64,000 nucleotides of DNA. Origin: Bacillus cereus group sp. RP43 (GTDB lineage: Bacteria; Bacillota; Bacilli; Bacillales; Bacillaceae_G). This document shows positions 38,304 through 46,838 of the stretch, piece after piece. Position 1 is the stretch's first letter. Every line of letters begins with the position of its first letter. A program made the translations under genes and the position numbers. The DNA lies in the NCBI RefSeq assembly GCF_040459645.1, contig NZ_JARVHQ010000001.1, positions 3,410,001 to 3,474,000 on the forward strand. Direction: 5' to 3'. A model generated the notes under the pieces. The model was not told the DNA's origin. It saw only the letters and a list, made by a program, of their open reading frames with translations, and did no database searches.

Positions 38304-39167
38304 ATGATTCAACAATTAAAAAGATATTACGATAAAGATATAAAAATTAATGAAGCAATACTTTCTGAAGATTATAGTTGGTTTTTAATTGACGGGAATA
38401 GAGTGGGAATTCGTAAATCTCGCTTACACCAAAGGGAGTGTCAACTACTTTCCTCCCTCTTAACTCCCCTCTATACTGACACATGTTTTGAAACAGAAAA
38501 AGAAAAGTATTGGCACGAAGCGTTATATCAAAGTAAAGATATTCAAGTAACATCCGTGCGCTTTTTACACTTCTTCACAACGCATCCTATAGTGGAACGC
38601 GAAGAATTTCATAATGCTTTACAGTCGATACTTGATTTTGATACTCCTACAATATGGGAAACTTCACAAACTGGGGTCCTCATCTTAGCAGAGAATATAT
38701 CTGAATATAGATTGCAAACAGCCCTTGATACGCTAGAAACAGATTTTTTTATATCCTTATCCTTTTTTGTCGGCAGACACTACACCCAAACAAATCAAAT
38801 TTCTCACCTGTATCAATGGGAGCGAAATTTATTTTCTTTTCTTTCTCCCTATTTATCAAAGAAAATTACATACATTGAACAACTCCTTCCTTACCAATTA
38901 ATGATCTCATTACCAAAAGAAAAAAGGGAAAAATATACACACCATTTATTAGCACAGGTTTCCAGTGATAAAGAACTAATAGAGAGTGTTAAAGTATTCT
39001 TCCAATGTAATTTAAATGTATCACTTGCTGCCAAACAATTATATTTGCATCGAAATACCTTACAGTATCGAATTGATAAATTTATTGAAAAAACAGGATT
39101 GAATATAAAAACATTTGAAGGTGCTGTGGCTGTTTATATGGCCTTTCTTTCTTTGAACATCTCGTAA
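38304..39167 (+). CDS. PucR/CdaR-type transcriptional regulator
   Basis: A 287-residue protein. The C-terminus has the PucR-type HTH (LNVSLAAKQLYLHRNTLQYRIDKFIEKTGL), the region used for DNA binding by CdaR-like regulators. The N-terminal 220 residues show no recognisable sensor domain. The frame is open to 38265, but AAGGAGTG before the ATG at 38304 sets the start. It diverges from the importer operon and is followed by the ATPase gene, so it may control the ATPase or the cluster. Confidence 0.78.
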   Translation: MIQQLKRYYDKDIKINEAILSEDYSWFLIDGNRVGIRKSRLHQRECQLLSSLLTPLYTDTCFETEKEKYWHEALYQSKDIQVTSVRFLHFFTTHPIVEREEFHNALQSILDFDTPTIWETSQTGVLILAENISEYRLQTALDTLETDFFISLSFFVGRHYTQTNQISHLYQWERNLFSFLSPYLSKKITYIEQLLPYQLMISLPKEKREKYTHHLLAQVSSDKELIESVKVFFQCNLNVSLAAKQLYLHRNTLQYRIDKFIEKTGLNIKTFEGAVAVYMAFLSLNIS

Positions 39168-39269
39168 TTTTGCATAAAAAAAATAGTATTTTTTGTGCAA
39201 CTTGCCAATTCATCTTGCAAATAAAAAGACTTATAATTCAATCAATTATAAAAATAGGGGTGATTCATA

Positions 39270-40373
39270 ATGGCCGAACTCGTATTAGATCATATTTTCA
39301 AATTGTATGACAATAAAACAACTGCTGTTTCTGATTTCAATTTACATATTCAAGATAAAGAGTTTATTGTATTTGTTGGTCCTTCTGGTTGTGGAAAATC
39401 AACTACCTTACGTATGATTGCAGGTTTAGAAGACATTTCTGATGGCTCATTTTATATTGATGGAAAACTTATGAATGATATCGCTCCAAAAGATCGTGAC
39501 ATTGCTATGGTATTTCAAAATTACGCACTATATCCACATATGTCTGTTTATGATAATATGGCGTTTGGTTTAAAACTGCGAAAACTACCAAAAGATGAAA
39601 TCAATCGTCGTGTAACAGAGGCGGCAAAGATATTAGGACTGGAAGATTATTTAAAACGAAAACCAAAGGCATTGTCAGGTGGGCAGCGGCAGCGTGTTGC
39701 ATTAGGAAGAGCTATCGTTCGTGACGCAAAAGTGTTTTTAATGGACGAGCCTCTATCCAATTTAGATGCTAAATTACGTGTAAGTATGCGTTCAGAAATT
39801 TCTAAACTTCACCGCCGTTTAAACACAACTACTATATATGTAACACATGACCAAACAGAAGCAATGACAATGGCATCACGCCTTGTTGTTATGAAAGATG
39901 GTATCATTCAACAAGTTGGTACCCCAAAAGAAGTATATGATACTCCTGAAAATGTTTTTGTTGGCGGATTCATTGGTTCTCCAGCCATGAATTTTTTTAT
40001 CGGAACATTGAAAGATAACTATTTTCATATAGAAAACATTCGTTTTAAGGTACCTGAAGGACAATTAAAAAAATTACAGAACAAGGGATATAGTGAGAAA
40101 ACACTTATACTTGGTATTCGCCCAGAAGACATTCACGATGAACCAATTGTCCTTCAATCTTTTCCTGACTCGACTTTCGAAATTACAGTTGAAGTAGCTG
40201 AGTTATTAGGTGCTGAGACTATGCTACATGGAAAACTTGCAAATCAAAGTTTTGTTGCACGAATCAACGCTCGATCAGAACTGAAAGCTGGCGATAAGCT
40301 TTCAGTAGCCTTTAGTCTAACAAAAGCACATTTTTTTGATATTGATACAGAACAACGTATACGTAACAACTAA
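39270..40373 (+). CDS. Sugar ABC transporter ATP-binding protein (UgpC/MsmX type)
   Basis: A 367-residue ATPase: Walker A VGPSGCGKST, Q-loop MVFQNYALYPH, signature LSGGQRQRVALGRA, Walker B VFLMDEPLSNLD and switch VTHDQ, followed by a C-terminal TOBE-like domain (about 240-365). ATPases of this type energise CUT1 sugar importers and can serve several of them. It is on the opposite strand from the permease genes but in the same cluster, so it most likely drives this importer. SD GGGGTG before the ATG. Confidence 0.93.
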   Translation: MAELVLDHIFKLYDNKTTAVSDFNLHIQDKEFIVFVGPSGCGKSTTLRMIAGLEDISDGSFYIDGKLMNDIAPKDRDIAMVFQNYALYPHMSVYDNMAFGLKLRKLPKDEINRRVTEAAKILGLEDYLKRKPKALSGGQRQRVALGRAIVRDAKVFLMDEPLSNLDAKLRVSMRSEISKLHRRLNTTTIYVTHDQTEAMTMASRLVVMKDGIIQQVGTPKEVYDTPENVFVGGFIGSPAMNFFIGTLKDNYFHIENIRFKVPEGQLKKLQNKGYSEKTLILGIRPEDIHDEPIVLQSFPDSTFEITVEVAELLGAETMLHGKLANQSFVARINARSELKAGDKLSVAFSLTKAHFFDIDTEQRIRNN

Positions 40374-40412
40374 ATATGTCTAATTGGCCGTTCCCAGCTT
40401 AGTTGGGCATGC

Positions 40413-40450
40413 GAAAAAGCTGTGCAGAAAAATCTCTACACAGCTTCTTT
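40413..40450 (+). terminator. Terminator after the ABC ATPase gene
   Basis: AAAAAGCTGTG-AGA ... TCT-CACAGCTTCTTTC, about 40 nt after the stop codon. Confidence 0.65.
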
Positions 40451-40644
40451 CTCTAATTCCCCTTTATATAAATACTATTTATCATCACTTTAATAGTATT
40501 TATCCATTGACACATCCTCTTTACTTTTTAACATTCTGTTGTTGAGTTGAAACGTTTCTAATAATTTTTTCCCCTTCCTCTGTTGAATGCAAAATAAAAA
40601 TACATAGTATTGCAACAAAATAGCACATACATGGAGAGGCAAGT

Positions 40645-40704
40645 ATGATACAGCTTCAAACATTCATCATTGCCTCGTTCTTGGCGTGTGGGTCATGCTT
40701 GTAG
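40645..40704 (+). CDS. Possible 19-aa hydrophobic peptide
   Basis: Reads MIQLQTFIIASFLACGSCL then stop, with GGAGAGG five bases before the ATG. The LACG motif resembles a lipobox. It lies in a 640-bp gap that otherwise holds terminators and one minus-strand remnant. It may be a peptide, a signal-sequence remnant or chance. Confidence 0.25.
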   Translation: MIQLQTFIIASFLACGSCL

Positions 40705-40835
40705 AGGCTCCATGTCAAACTAATATTGCTCTGTACTTTTATTTTGCAAAAAAACACACTCTCTACTTATCATCTATTTATTGCCTTCTACTTTTAAAAA
40801 AAGTTCATTTTCCTTTTGAAATATTGTTTTTCAAC

Positions 40836-40878
40836 AAAAAAGCTAATCTTTCAAATAAATTAAGAAAGATTAGCTTTA
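40836..40878 (-). terminator. Minus-strand terminator in the 40.4-41.0 kb gap
   Basis: AAAGCTAATCTTTC ... GAAAGATTAGCTTTTTTG, a stem plus T run on the minus strand. It follows the short frame at 40876-40932, which suggests a short gene is or was transcribed here. Confidence 0.7.
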
Positions 40879-40932
40879 TCCCCCCCACTTTTCATGTACA
40901 ATCCGTAAGCTGACATACATGACTCCAATCAT
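40876..40932 (-). CDS. Short hydrophobic frame, possible remnant of a small membrane-protein gene
   Basis: An 18-codon frame MIGVMYVSLRIVHEKWGG followed directly by the terminator hairpin. In-frame codons upstream (DNIPYIL) extend the hydrophobic part but have no standard start or SD. It looks like the C-terminal end of a small one-helix protein that has lost its start. Confidence 0.25.
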   Translation of the reverse strand: MIGVMYVSLRIVHEKWGG

Positions 40933-41009
40933 TAAAATATAAGGTATATTATCTTAAAAAGTCCAAATAATAACAAATAAATCCATTAAAGAATGGGAGC
41001 TCTCAAAAA

Positions 41010-41474
41010 ATGAAACGCAAAATAATAACTCTCTTTACGCTTATATGCTTAGCACTACCAATGCAAGCTAGTGCATACACATTTCAATCACTACCAATTG
41101 CGTCAAAGTCTAAACAGTGGTATATCGAAATTGACAAATCTCATAACTCAAACAAGCAAGCAGTGCAGCCAAAACAAGGTGTATATGATACGTATAGTTT
41201 ACTCTTAAAAAATATTGGTAATGATGTATCAAATGTATCCGTAGAAATACTTGATAACACACCTACATCTAAAACAACTTTTAGTCCTACTACATTAAAT
41301 AACAACGTTTCAAAAAGTCATACAAGCTTTGATTACATGGTGTTCCCATTAGACTTTAATAGCCATAATTTTAAAGTCGTCATTACTTGGGAAGAAAAGA
41401 ATTTCTCTTACAACGGCCATCCAGTAAATGAGGGTAAAAAAATGAAGCAAACATTTGTGTTTAATGAAGAGTAA
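41010..41474 (+). CDS. Hypothetical secreted protein
   Basis: A 154-residue protein with a clear signal peptide (KRKIITLFTLICLALPMQASA, cleavage near residue 22) and a mature domain of about 130 residues rich in Ser, Asn and Thr with alternating beta-type pattern (SLLLKNIGNDVSNVSVEIL). This resembles a small immunoglobulin-like or C2-like sandwich. No anchor is seen, so it is probably released. I do not recognise the family. It converges on the 41494 gene through a shared terminator. Confidence 0.65.
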   Translation: MKRKIITLFTLICLALPMQASAYTFQSLPIASKSKQWYIEIDKSHNSNKQAVQPKQGVYDTYSLLLKNIGNDVSNVSVEILDNTPTSKTTFSPTTLNNNVSKSHTSFDYMVFPLDFNSHNFKVVITWEEKNFSYNGHPVNEGKKMKQTFVFNEE

Positions 41475-41502
41475 GCCCTAATTTGATTAGGGCTTACTCT
41501 TC
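41467..41502. terminator. Bidirectional terminator overlapping both stop codons
   Basis: AAGAGTAAGCCCTAA ... TTAGGGCTTACTCTT. The stem includes the stop region of the secreted-protein gene and the 3' end of the minus-strand hypothetical gene. Confidence 0.8.
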
Positions 41503-41772
41503 ATTTACAAAACCAGATTGAATTGCTTCTGTCACTTCTTTTGCAATATCTATTTTTGTAGCGGCTACACAGATTTTTTTGTCCCAAATATGTACGGAAG
41601 GCTCTTCATTAGACAAATGCTTAATTAAGATGAATCGATTATATGTCATTTTATTTTCTATAGGAGTAGCAATATACACCGTGAAATTCCTTGCTTCAAA
41701 TACCTTTTCTCCCAAAACGTATTTACATCCCAACTCATGTACTAGTAAATCATGTAGGTTTTCTATATTCAT
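41494..41772 (-). CDS. Hypothetical protein (92 aa)
   Basis: A small soluble protein (MNIENLHDLLVHELGCKY start, IHIWDK-like SVHIWDKKICVAATK middle) with mixed alpha/beta pattern and no membrane segment. The ATG at 41772 is chosen over one 9 nt upstream, which is too close to the GGGGGA SD. It is 20 nt downstream of the MFS gene stop on the same strand and may be co-transcribed with it. Family not recognised. Confidence 0.6.
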   Translation of the reverse strand: MNIENLHDLLVHELGCKYVLGEKVFEARNFTVYIATPIENKMTYNRFILIKHLSNEEPSVHIWDKKICVAATKIDIAKEVTEAIQSGFVNEE

Positions 41773-41801
41773 ATACCACATCCCCCTTTTAGCCTACATA
41801 A

Positions 41802-43064
41802 TCAATCGAACCGCCGAATACTTGGTACAGACAATGCCATTCCAATTGTTATGATTACTAAAATAGCTAGCATTATAATTGTTATCTTTCCACCTATTAC
41901 AGTAGCTAACCAGCCTACAACCACATACCCTAATGGCAATAAAGCAAATGAACCTAACATATCAAGACTTGCCACTCTCCCAAATGCTTCTTCTGGTACA
42001 AGCTCTTGTAAACTTGTTTCCCAAATGAGCCCAAATATCATAATACCGAATCCTTCAATTGCCATTAATCCAATTAAGGCAGGTGCCCAAGAAACGAAAG
42101 GCATAATTAATAGCGCCATTCCACTTATTAAAACACCACCATACGCAAGTAATCCTCTCTTTTGCCACTGCTGCCTCCCACCAAAAATTAGTGCTGCGAT
42201 TACAGCTCCAGCACCAGAAGAAGCCATCCCCAATCCATATACGTAAGCTTCAAAATGATGATGAACATTAAACAACCATGGAATCAATACAACGATTACG
42301 CCAGCATAACAAATATTAACGAAAGAAAAGACTAGAATGGTAATCCACAGCCATGGATGACTTTTTAGAACAAGAATCCCTTCCATAAAATCTTTTTTGT
42401 AATCGACTTTATTTCTTTCAAACTTCTGTACTTTATTAAACTTTATTTCTCTTAAAAATAATAAACATAAAAATGATAGCAAATACGTTACTGCATCCAG
42501 TCCAAACCCTATTCCAGCAGATGCAACTGAAACGATCAATCCTCCAAGAGCCGGTCCAATTAGTCGTATACCTTGATTACTCATTTGCGTTAATGCATTA
42601 GCTGCATTTCGAATTTCCGGTACAAATACTTTTGCTCTTACAGCTGAATACGCCGGCTGAAATATCCCTTCCATAAGTCCATATAATGCCACGAGTACAT
42701 ATAATAGCGTAATCGTTAACAAATCCATAAATATAAGTGTTGCAAGTAATAGCATTAATATGCAGCGGATTATATCTGTAAATAACATCAATTTCACCCG
42801 GTCAATTCGATCCACGACTAATCCAGCAAACGGTAACGCTAGAATATTAGGAAGCATGTACATTGCCATAGTCATTCCCATTACAACTGTTGAACCAGTT
42901 AATGAATACACAACGACTGGCAGAATAACCATCGTTATCGAACTACCTAAAGTCGAAAGTAATTGCCCAATCCATAAAAACTTAAAGTGTGGTGACACTT
43001 TAACTGGCAATAATAATTTACCGACATAACCTAAATTTTTCTCTGTTGGTATTTCTCCTTGCAT
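41802..43064 (-). CDS. MFS exporter, MefA/EntS (MFS_3) type
   Basis: A 420-residue, twelve-helix transporter. FKFLWIGQLLSTLGSSITMVILP and DRIDRVKLMLFTDIIRC match the MFS_3 group that includes macrolide exporters and the enterobactin exporter. SD AGAGGAG before the ATG. An imperfect dyad TTAACCTTAGGTATTAA lies about 35 bp upstream and could be an operator. The cargo is unknown. Confidence 0.85.
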   Translation of the reverse strand: MQGEIPTEKNLGYVGKLLLPVKVSPHFKFLWIGQLLSTLGSSITMVILPVVVYSLTGSTVVMGMTMAMYMLPNILALPFAGLVVDRIDRVKLMLFTDIIRCILMLLLATLIFMDLLTITLLYVLVALYGLMEGIFQPAYSAVRAKVFVPEIRNAANALTQMSNQGIRLIGPALGGLIVSVASAGIGFGLDAVTYLLSFLCLLFLREIKFNKVQKFERNKVDYKKDFMEGILVLKSHPWLWITILVFSFVNICYAGVIVVLIPWLFNVHHHFEAYVYGLGMASSGAGAVIAALIFGGRQQWQKRGLLAYGGVLISGMALLIMPFVSWAPALIGLMAIEGFGIMIFGLIWETSLQELVPEEAFGRVASLDMLGSFALLPLGYVVVGWLATVIGGKITIIMLAILVIITIGMALSVPSIRRFD

Positions 43065-43222
43065 ATCTCTCTCCTCTTTTCAAATTAAGTTAATACCTAA
43101 GGTTAAACACAGAAAATTCAATCTTTATTACCTTTAATTATATATGAAACTGTTAAATTATTGGTAAAAATATAAGAAAGAACATCATAATGAATCTACA
43201 AATATTACATGTTGAATATAAA

Positions 43223-43256
43223 TAAAAAAGGTGTTTTCATATATGAAAACACCTTT
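43223..43256 (-). terminator. Terminator after the SLH-glucosaminidase gene
   Basis: AAAGGTGTTTTCATATATGAAAACACCTTT with a T run on the minus strand. The stem sequence is a near-perfect palindrome. Confidence 0.85.
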
Positions 43257-43261
43257 CCACT

Positions 43262-44641
43262 TTATAATTTTAAGTTCTTCTTCAATGTCCAATATTTTTC
43301 TTGAGCATTTTCAAGTGAGAATTCTACCCAGCCATTTGGATCTTCACGATATACATTTACTTTTGTACCATTTTCTAATTTTCCAACTTCATTTTGTGTA
43401 ACGTTTGGTACACTCTTAATTGGATTGTTAAACGGGAATGGAACTTGATAGTAAGATCCTACAGTTTGAACAGTAGCTTTCGCATCTTTTGCATAATCTT
43501 TATATGGAATTGTTTCGCCTAATGCCTCTACATTTAATGTATTAGGGTTTTTCGGTAATCGTTTTACATTTTGATAATCTTTGTTATTGAAAGGCTTAAT
43601 ACGCTCCATAATATTAGCAATTTTGCCAGCCCATTCTTTATCAGTTGAATACATTACATTCATCGCAGGTAATGTGTAACCTTTGAAATACTTAGCACCT
43701 TGTTCTAAGTAATTCTTTCTCACATAATCAGCATTGTATGAAATACTTAATCCATAAGATGGTAAATATTTTGCATGTGCGAATGGGTCCCAATCATACG
43801 CTCGTAGTCCAAATAAATTATGTTTGCGATATGCAATTTCTGATTTCCCGTATCCAGACTCTAAGATTGCATGTGCTGCTAAATATAAAGAGTTCACGCC
43901 ATACTCGTTTTGCGCTTTAATAAAGTCTTGTCCAACTCCAACAAGCGGACTATCGGGATGATATCTTTTAATATAATTATCAATCTCTTGAGCTGTTACA
44001 TTAGAAGGTAATGTTACATCTAAATCGATATATGATGCCATGGCATTAAATAAAAATTGTGCATATTCTTCACGTGTTAAAACACTATTTGGATTAAATG
44101 CACCTGCTCCATTACCTGCAGCAACGCCGTTAGACTCTAATGCACTAATCGCATCATTTGCCCAATGCTTTTTCGGAACATCATTAAATGTATGATCAGC
44201 TATTACTTTTAGTTTAAAGGCTTTCTGTAAAATTACAGCCATTTCAGCACGAGTTAAAGATTCTTTCGGTCTAAATGTTCCTTTACCATCACCTACGAAA
44301 ATCCCCATATCTGTTAAAGCTAAAATTTCTTTTTGGAACATTGTTGTCCCTTCGCTAAGATCAGAGTATGGATTTTTATATTCGCTTTTTGCTTCTGGTT
44401 TTAATGCACGATATATTAATGCGGCTACTTGCTCACGATTTACAACATCCCCGAATCCAAACTTACCATTATCATATCCTGCAATAATTTCTTTTGACGT
44501 TAAATTAGTAATTGCTTTATACGACCAATGATCTTTCGGAACGTCTGGGAATTCCTTTTCAGCTGCAAATGAAGTTGCCGGAGCCATCACTACTTGAAGT
44601 GCGACTGTCACTGCTAACACATTAGAAATAACTTTTTTCAT
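43262..44641 (-). CDS. SLH-anchored N-acetylglucosaminidase (BslO-like peptidoglycan hydrolase)
   Basis: A 459-residue secreted protein: signal peptide (about 1-27), three SLH domains (about 28-200; [37 protein letters not shown]) that bind pyruvylated secondary cell-wall polysaccharide, a glucosaminidase domain (about 230-375; [21 protein letters not shown] contains the catalytic Glu), and an SH3-like C-terminus ([14 protein letters not shown]). The layout matches BslO, the chain-separating hydrolase of B. anthracis. Only the ATG at 44641 can serve, because a stop lies just upstream; its SD is separated by a hairpin. Confidence 0.9.
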   Translation of the reverse strand: MKKVISNVLAVTVALQVVMAPATSFAAEKEFPDVPKDHWSYKAITNLTSKEIIAGYDNGKFGFGDVVNREQVAALIYRALKPEAKSEYKNPYSDLSEGTTMFQKEILALTDMGIFVGDGKGTFRPKESLTRAEMAVILQKAFKLKVIADHTFNDVPKKHWANDAISALESNGVAAGNGAGAFNPNSVLTREEYAQFLFNAMASYIDLDVTLPSNVTAQEIDNYIKRYHPDSPLVGVGQDFIKAQNEYGVNSLYLAAHAILESGYGKSEIAYRKHNLFGLRAYDWDPFAHAKYLPSYGLSISYNADYVRKNYLEQGAKYFKGYTLPAMNVMYSTDKEWAGKIANIMERIKPFNNKDYQNVKRLPKNPNTLNVEALGETIPYKDYAKDAKATVQTVGSYYQVPFPFNNPIKSVPNVTQNEVGKLENGTKVNVYREDPNGWVEFSLENAQEKYWTLKKNLKL

Positions 44642-44647
44642 ATTTTT

Positions 44648-44691
44648 TTAACACGTTATGTATATGCTTGTCCCGTGTTAACTTGCCTCCC
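44648..44691 (-). promoter_or_regulatory. Hairpin between a distant SD and the start codon of the SLH-glucosaminidase gene
   Basis: On the minus strand GGGAGG (44686-44691) is followed by a stem TTAACACG ... CGTGTTAA (44674-44681 and 44648-44655, 18-base loop) and then six bases before the ATG. No other SD is visible near the start. Folding the hairpin would bring the SD within about ten bases of the ATG. Confidence 0.6.
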
Positions 44692-44858
44692 TTTTCAATA
44701 AAATTTTCCCTATTAAACTAACAAACTCTTAATTCAATTAATTAGTCAACAGTAAAAGTATACGTGATAAAAATAAACTAATCTACCATTATTTTATTTA
44801 TAATCAGCATAATACGATATATCTTTTTATTTCGATACAAAATTATATAAGCTCATAT

Positions 44859-44890
44859 AAAAAGCCCATCTCTATATAAACGATGGGCTT
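44859..44890 (-). terminator. Terminator after the SLH-amidase gene
   Basis: AAGCCCATCG ... GATGGGCTTTTT on the minus strand. Confidence 0.85.
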
Positions 44891-44906
44891 AGCAAACGAT
44901 GTTTTT

Positions 44907-46151
44907 TTATTTAGCTAAACGATACTTTGAAACATTGAAACCCTTCCACTCATAATAATCTAAAATACCAGCATAAACTGCCTCTGCAGCAATTTGTCTT
45001 CCTGATTCCGAAGCCAGCTTCTCATAATCTGCACTATTATCTAAAAATGCTAGTTCAGTTAATACCGCAGGCATTTCATTTTCTCTTATTACATAAAAGT
45101 CTTCTGGTTTCACACCACGATCTCTTGTATCTAGAGCTTTAACTAGTCGTTTTTGTATTTTCTCTGCTAACATACGACTATCTTTTTCACGTTCAGTTAA
45201 TTCTTTCGTTTCAGATCCTTTATAATAAAAAGTCTCCGTTCCATATCCATCATGATTTTTAGAAGCATTCGCATGAATACTTACAAAAACATCGGCATTA
45301 TGTTCTTTCGCGAACTCTACACGTTTTTTAAGGTCCTCAGTTTGCTTGTCACTAAAACTACTATCTGTTTCACGTGTTAACAACACATGGAATGGAGTAT
45401 TTTTCTCTAGTAAACTTTGTAATCTTTTAGATGTATCTAATACAATATCACTTTCATGTAATCCTTGTGTTGCCTTCCCAGGATCTGTTCCTCCGTGACC
45501 AGGATCAATAATAATCACTTTTCCTTCTAACGCATCTGGAATTTTAAGAGAATCTGATTTTGCAATAAATTGCGCTGCTTCTGCTTTCGTTACAGTTTTA
45601 TTAGGCAGCCAAGCTGTACTAGTTACACCTTGTGAAATATCCAATTCTACTAAAATGTTCGCTTTATCTTTTCCCCAACTAGGATTTAAATCTGCAAATT
45701 TTGTTGGTAATGGCTGTTTTACTTTCGCATCTAATTTATATGCTTCAACAAGCATCGATGCCATTGAAACTCGGTCAATTTTCCCATTTGGATCAAATAC
45801 GCCTGGGCCTTTCCCTTTAACAACACCAGCTTTTTCTACAGCTGCGATGTATGGGGTATACCATCCGTTTTGAGAGTCACCGAAAGATGGTTTAGCATCT
45901 TTATCGAATGGTAAGTTTAAGATTTTAGCCATCATTGTAGCCGCTTCTGCACGAGTGATCTCTTTTCCAGGCTCGAACATTCCTTTCTCGTTACCTGTAA
46001 CTGCGCCTTTTTCTGCTAAGTAGTTAATAGAATCTTCTGCCCAGTTCCCTGCTGGGACATCTGGAAACGTTTTTGTTTGTGCGAAACTACTAGATGAATA
46101 AGATAATATACTAGCTGCTATTACTCCTGCTGCGATTATTCTATTTTTCAT
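44907..46151 (-). CDS. SLH-anchored N-acetylmuramoyl-L-alanine amidase
   Basis: A 414-residue secreted protein: signal peptide (about 1-24), three SLH domains (about 27-190; FPDVPAGNWAEDSINYL), then an Amidase_3 domain (about 210-400). Zinc ligands are visible in IIDPGHGG, LHESD and VSIHANA, and the catalytic Glu in LTELAFLDN. It cuts between MurNAc and the stem peptide at the cell surface. SD GAGGGGA about eleven bases before the ATG. It is next to a second SLH hydrolase on the same strand but has its own terminator. Confidence 0.92.
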   Translation of the reverse strand: MKNRIIAAGVIAASILSYSSSSFAQTKTFPDVPAGNWAEDSINYLAEKGAVTGNEKGMFEPGKEITRAEAATMMAKILNLPFDKDAKPSFGDSQNGWYTPYIAAVEKAGVVKGKGPGVFDPNGKIDRVSMASMLVEAYKLDAKVKQPLPTKFADLNPSWGKDKANILVELDISQGVTSTAWLPNKTVTKAEAAQFIAKSDSLKIPDALEGKVIIIDPGHGGTDPGKATQGLHESDIVLDTSKRLQSLLEKNTPFHVLLTRETDSSFSDKQTEDLKKRVEFAKEHNADVFVSIHANASKNHDGYGTETFYYKGSETKELTEREKDSRMLAEKIQKRLVKALDTRDRGVKPEDFYVIRENEMPAVLTELAFLDNSADYEKLASESGRQIAAEAVYAGILDYYEWKGFNVSKYRLAK

Positions 46152-46324
46152 AGAATATATTCCCCTCTCAAATACAAATAATTTTATATAACAGAATAAT
46201 TATAGTTCTGAAAATTAGTAATAGTCAATCGTAATTTGTATATTTTTGTATTATTATTGTATTTTTTGGAACAAAAAACTATAGTTAAATTATTAAATAC
46301 TTATTTTATAAGAGGGAGATTCGT

Positions 46325-46810
46325 ATGTGTACGAATTGGAAAAGTATCGAACACCGCATTTATACAATGTGTATGATTCAGCGTAATAACGAAGTATTAC
46401 TAATACAACGGCCCGATCATCTAGGTTTCCCTGGTTACATCGCTCCTGGCGGCAAAGTAGATTTTCCAGAAAGTATCGTTCAAGCTGCTATACGAGAAGT
46501 AAAAGAAGAAACTGGATTACTTGTTTCAAATTTAACTTTTAAGGGATTAGATGAATACGTAAATCCGAAAGAAAATGTTCGATATATGGTATTTAACTAT
46601 TGGACAGATTCATTTGAAGGTGAACTCCTTTTGAATCCTCCTGAAGGCGAATTATTATGGGTGCCAATTGATACAGCACTCAATCTTCCTATGCAAGATT
46701 GGTTTAAAGAGAGATTCCCATTATTTTTTGAAAAAGGTACGTTTGAAATTCAACGTGTTTGGGACCGAGACTTGGATAAACAAGTTGCTATGACAATTAC
46801 CCATACGTAA
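46325..46810 (+). CDS. NUDIX hydrolase (MutT/8-oxo-dGTPase-like)
   Basis: A 161-residue protein with a complete Nudix box GGKVDFPESIVQAAIREVKEETGL (residues about 46-68). The remainder resembles the MutT/YtkD type that hydrolyses oxidised nucleotides. SD AAGAGGGAG. The precise substrate is unknown. It diverges from the SLH-amidase gene. Confidence 0.88.
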   Translation: MCTNWKSIEHRIYTMCMIQRNNEVLLIQRPDHLGFPGYIAPGGKVDFPESIVQAAIREVKEETGLLVSNLTFKGLDEYVNPKENVRYMVFNYWTDSFEGELLLNPPEGELLWVPIDTALNLPMQDWFKERFPLFFEKGTFEIQRVWDRDLDKQVAMTITHT

Positions 46811-46838
46811 AAAAGCTTGGAATCTCTCCAAGCTTTTC
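46809..46838. terminator. Bidirectional terminator between NUDIX and YndJ-type genes
   Basis: AAAAGCTTGGA ... TCCAAGCTTTT, directly after the NUDIX stop and before the minus-strand stop at 46839. Confidence 0.75.

Noticed and set aside
43065..43100. Dyad TTAACCTTAGGTATTAA as a MerR-type operator for the MFS_3 gene
   Set aside because: Symmetry is imperfect, no merR gene is adjacent, and -35/-10 spacing is unclear; kept only as a remark in the gene entry.
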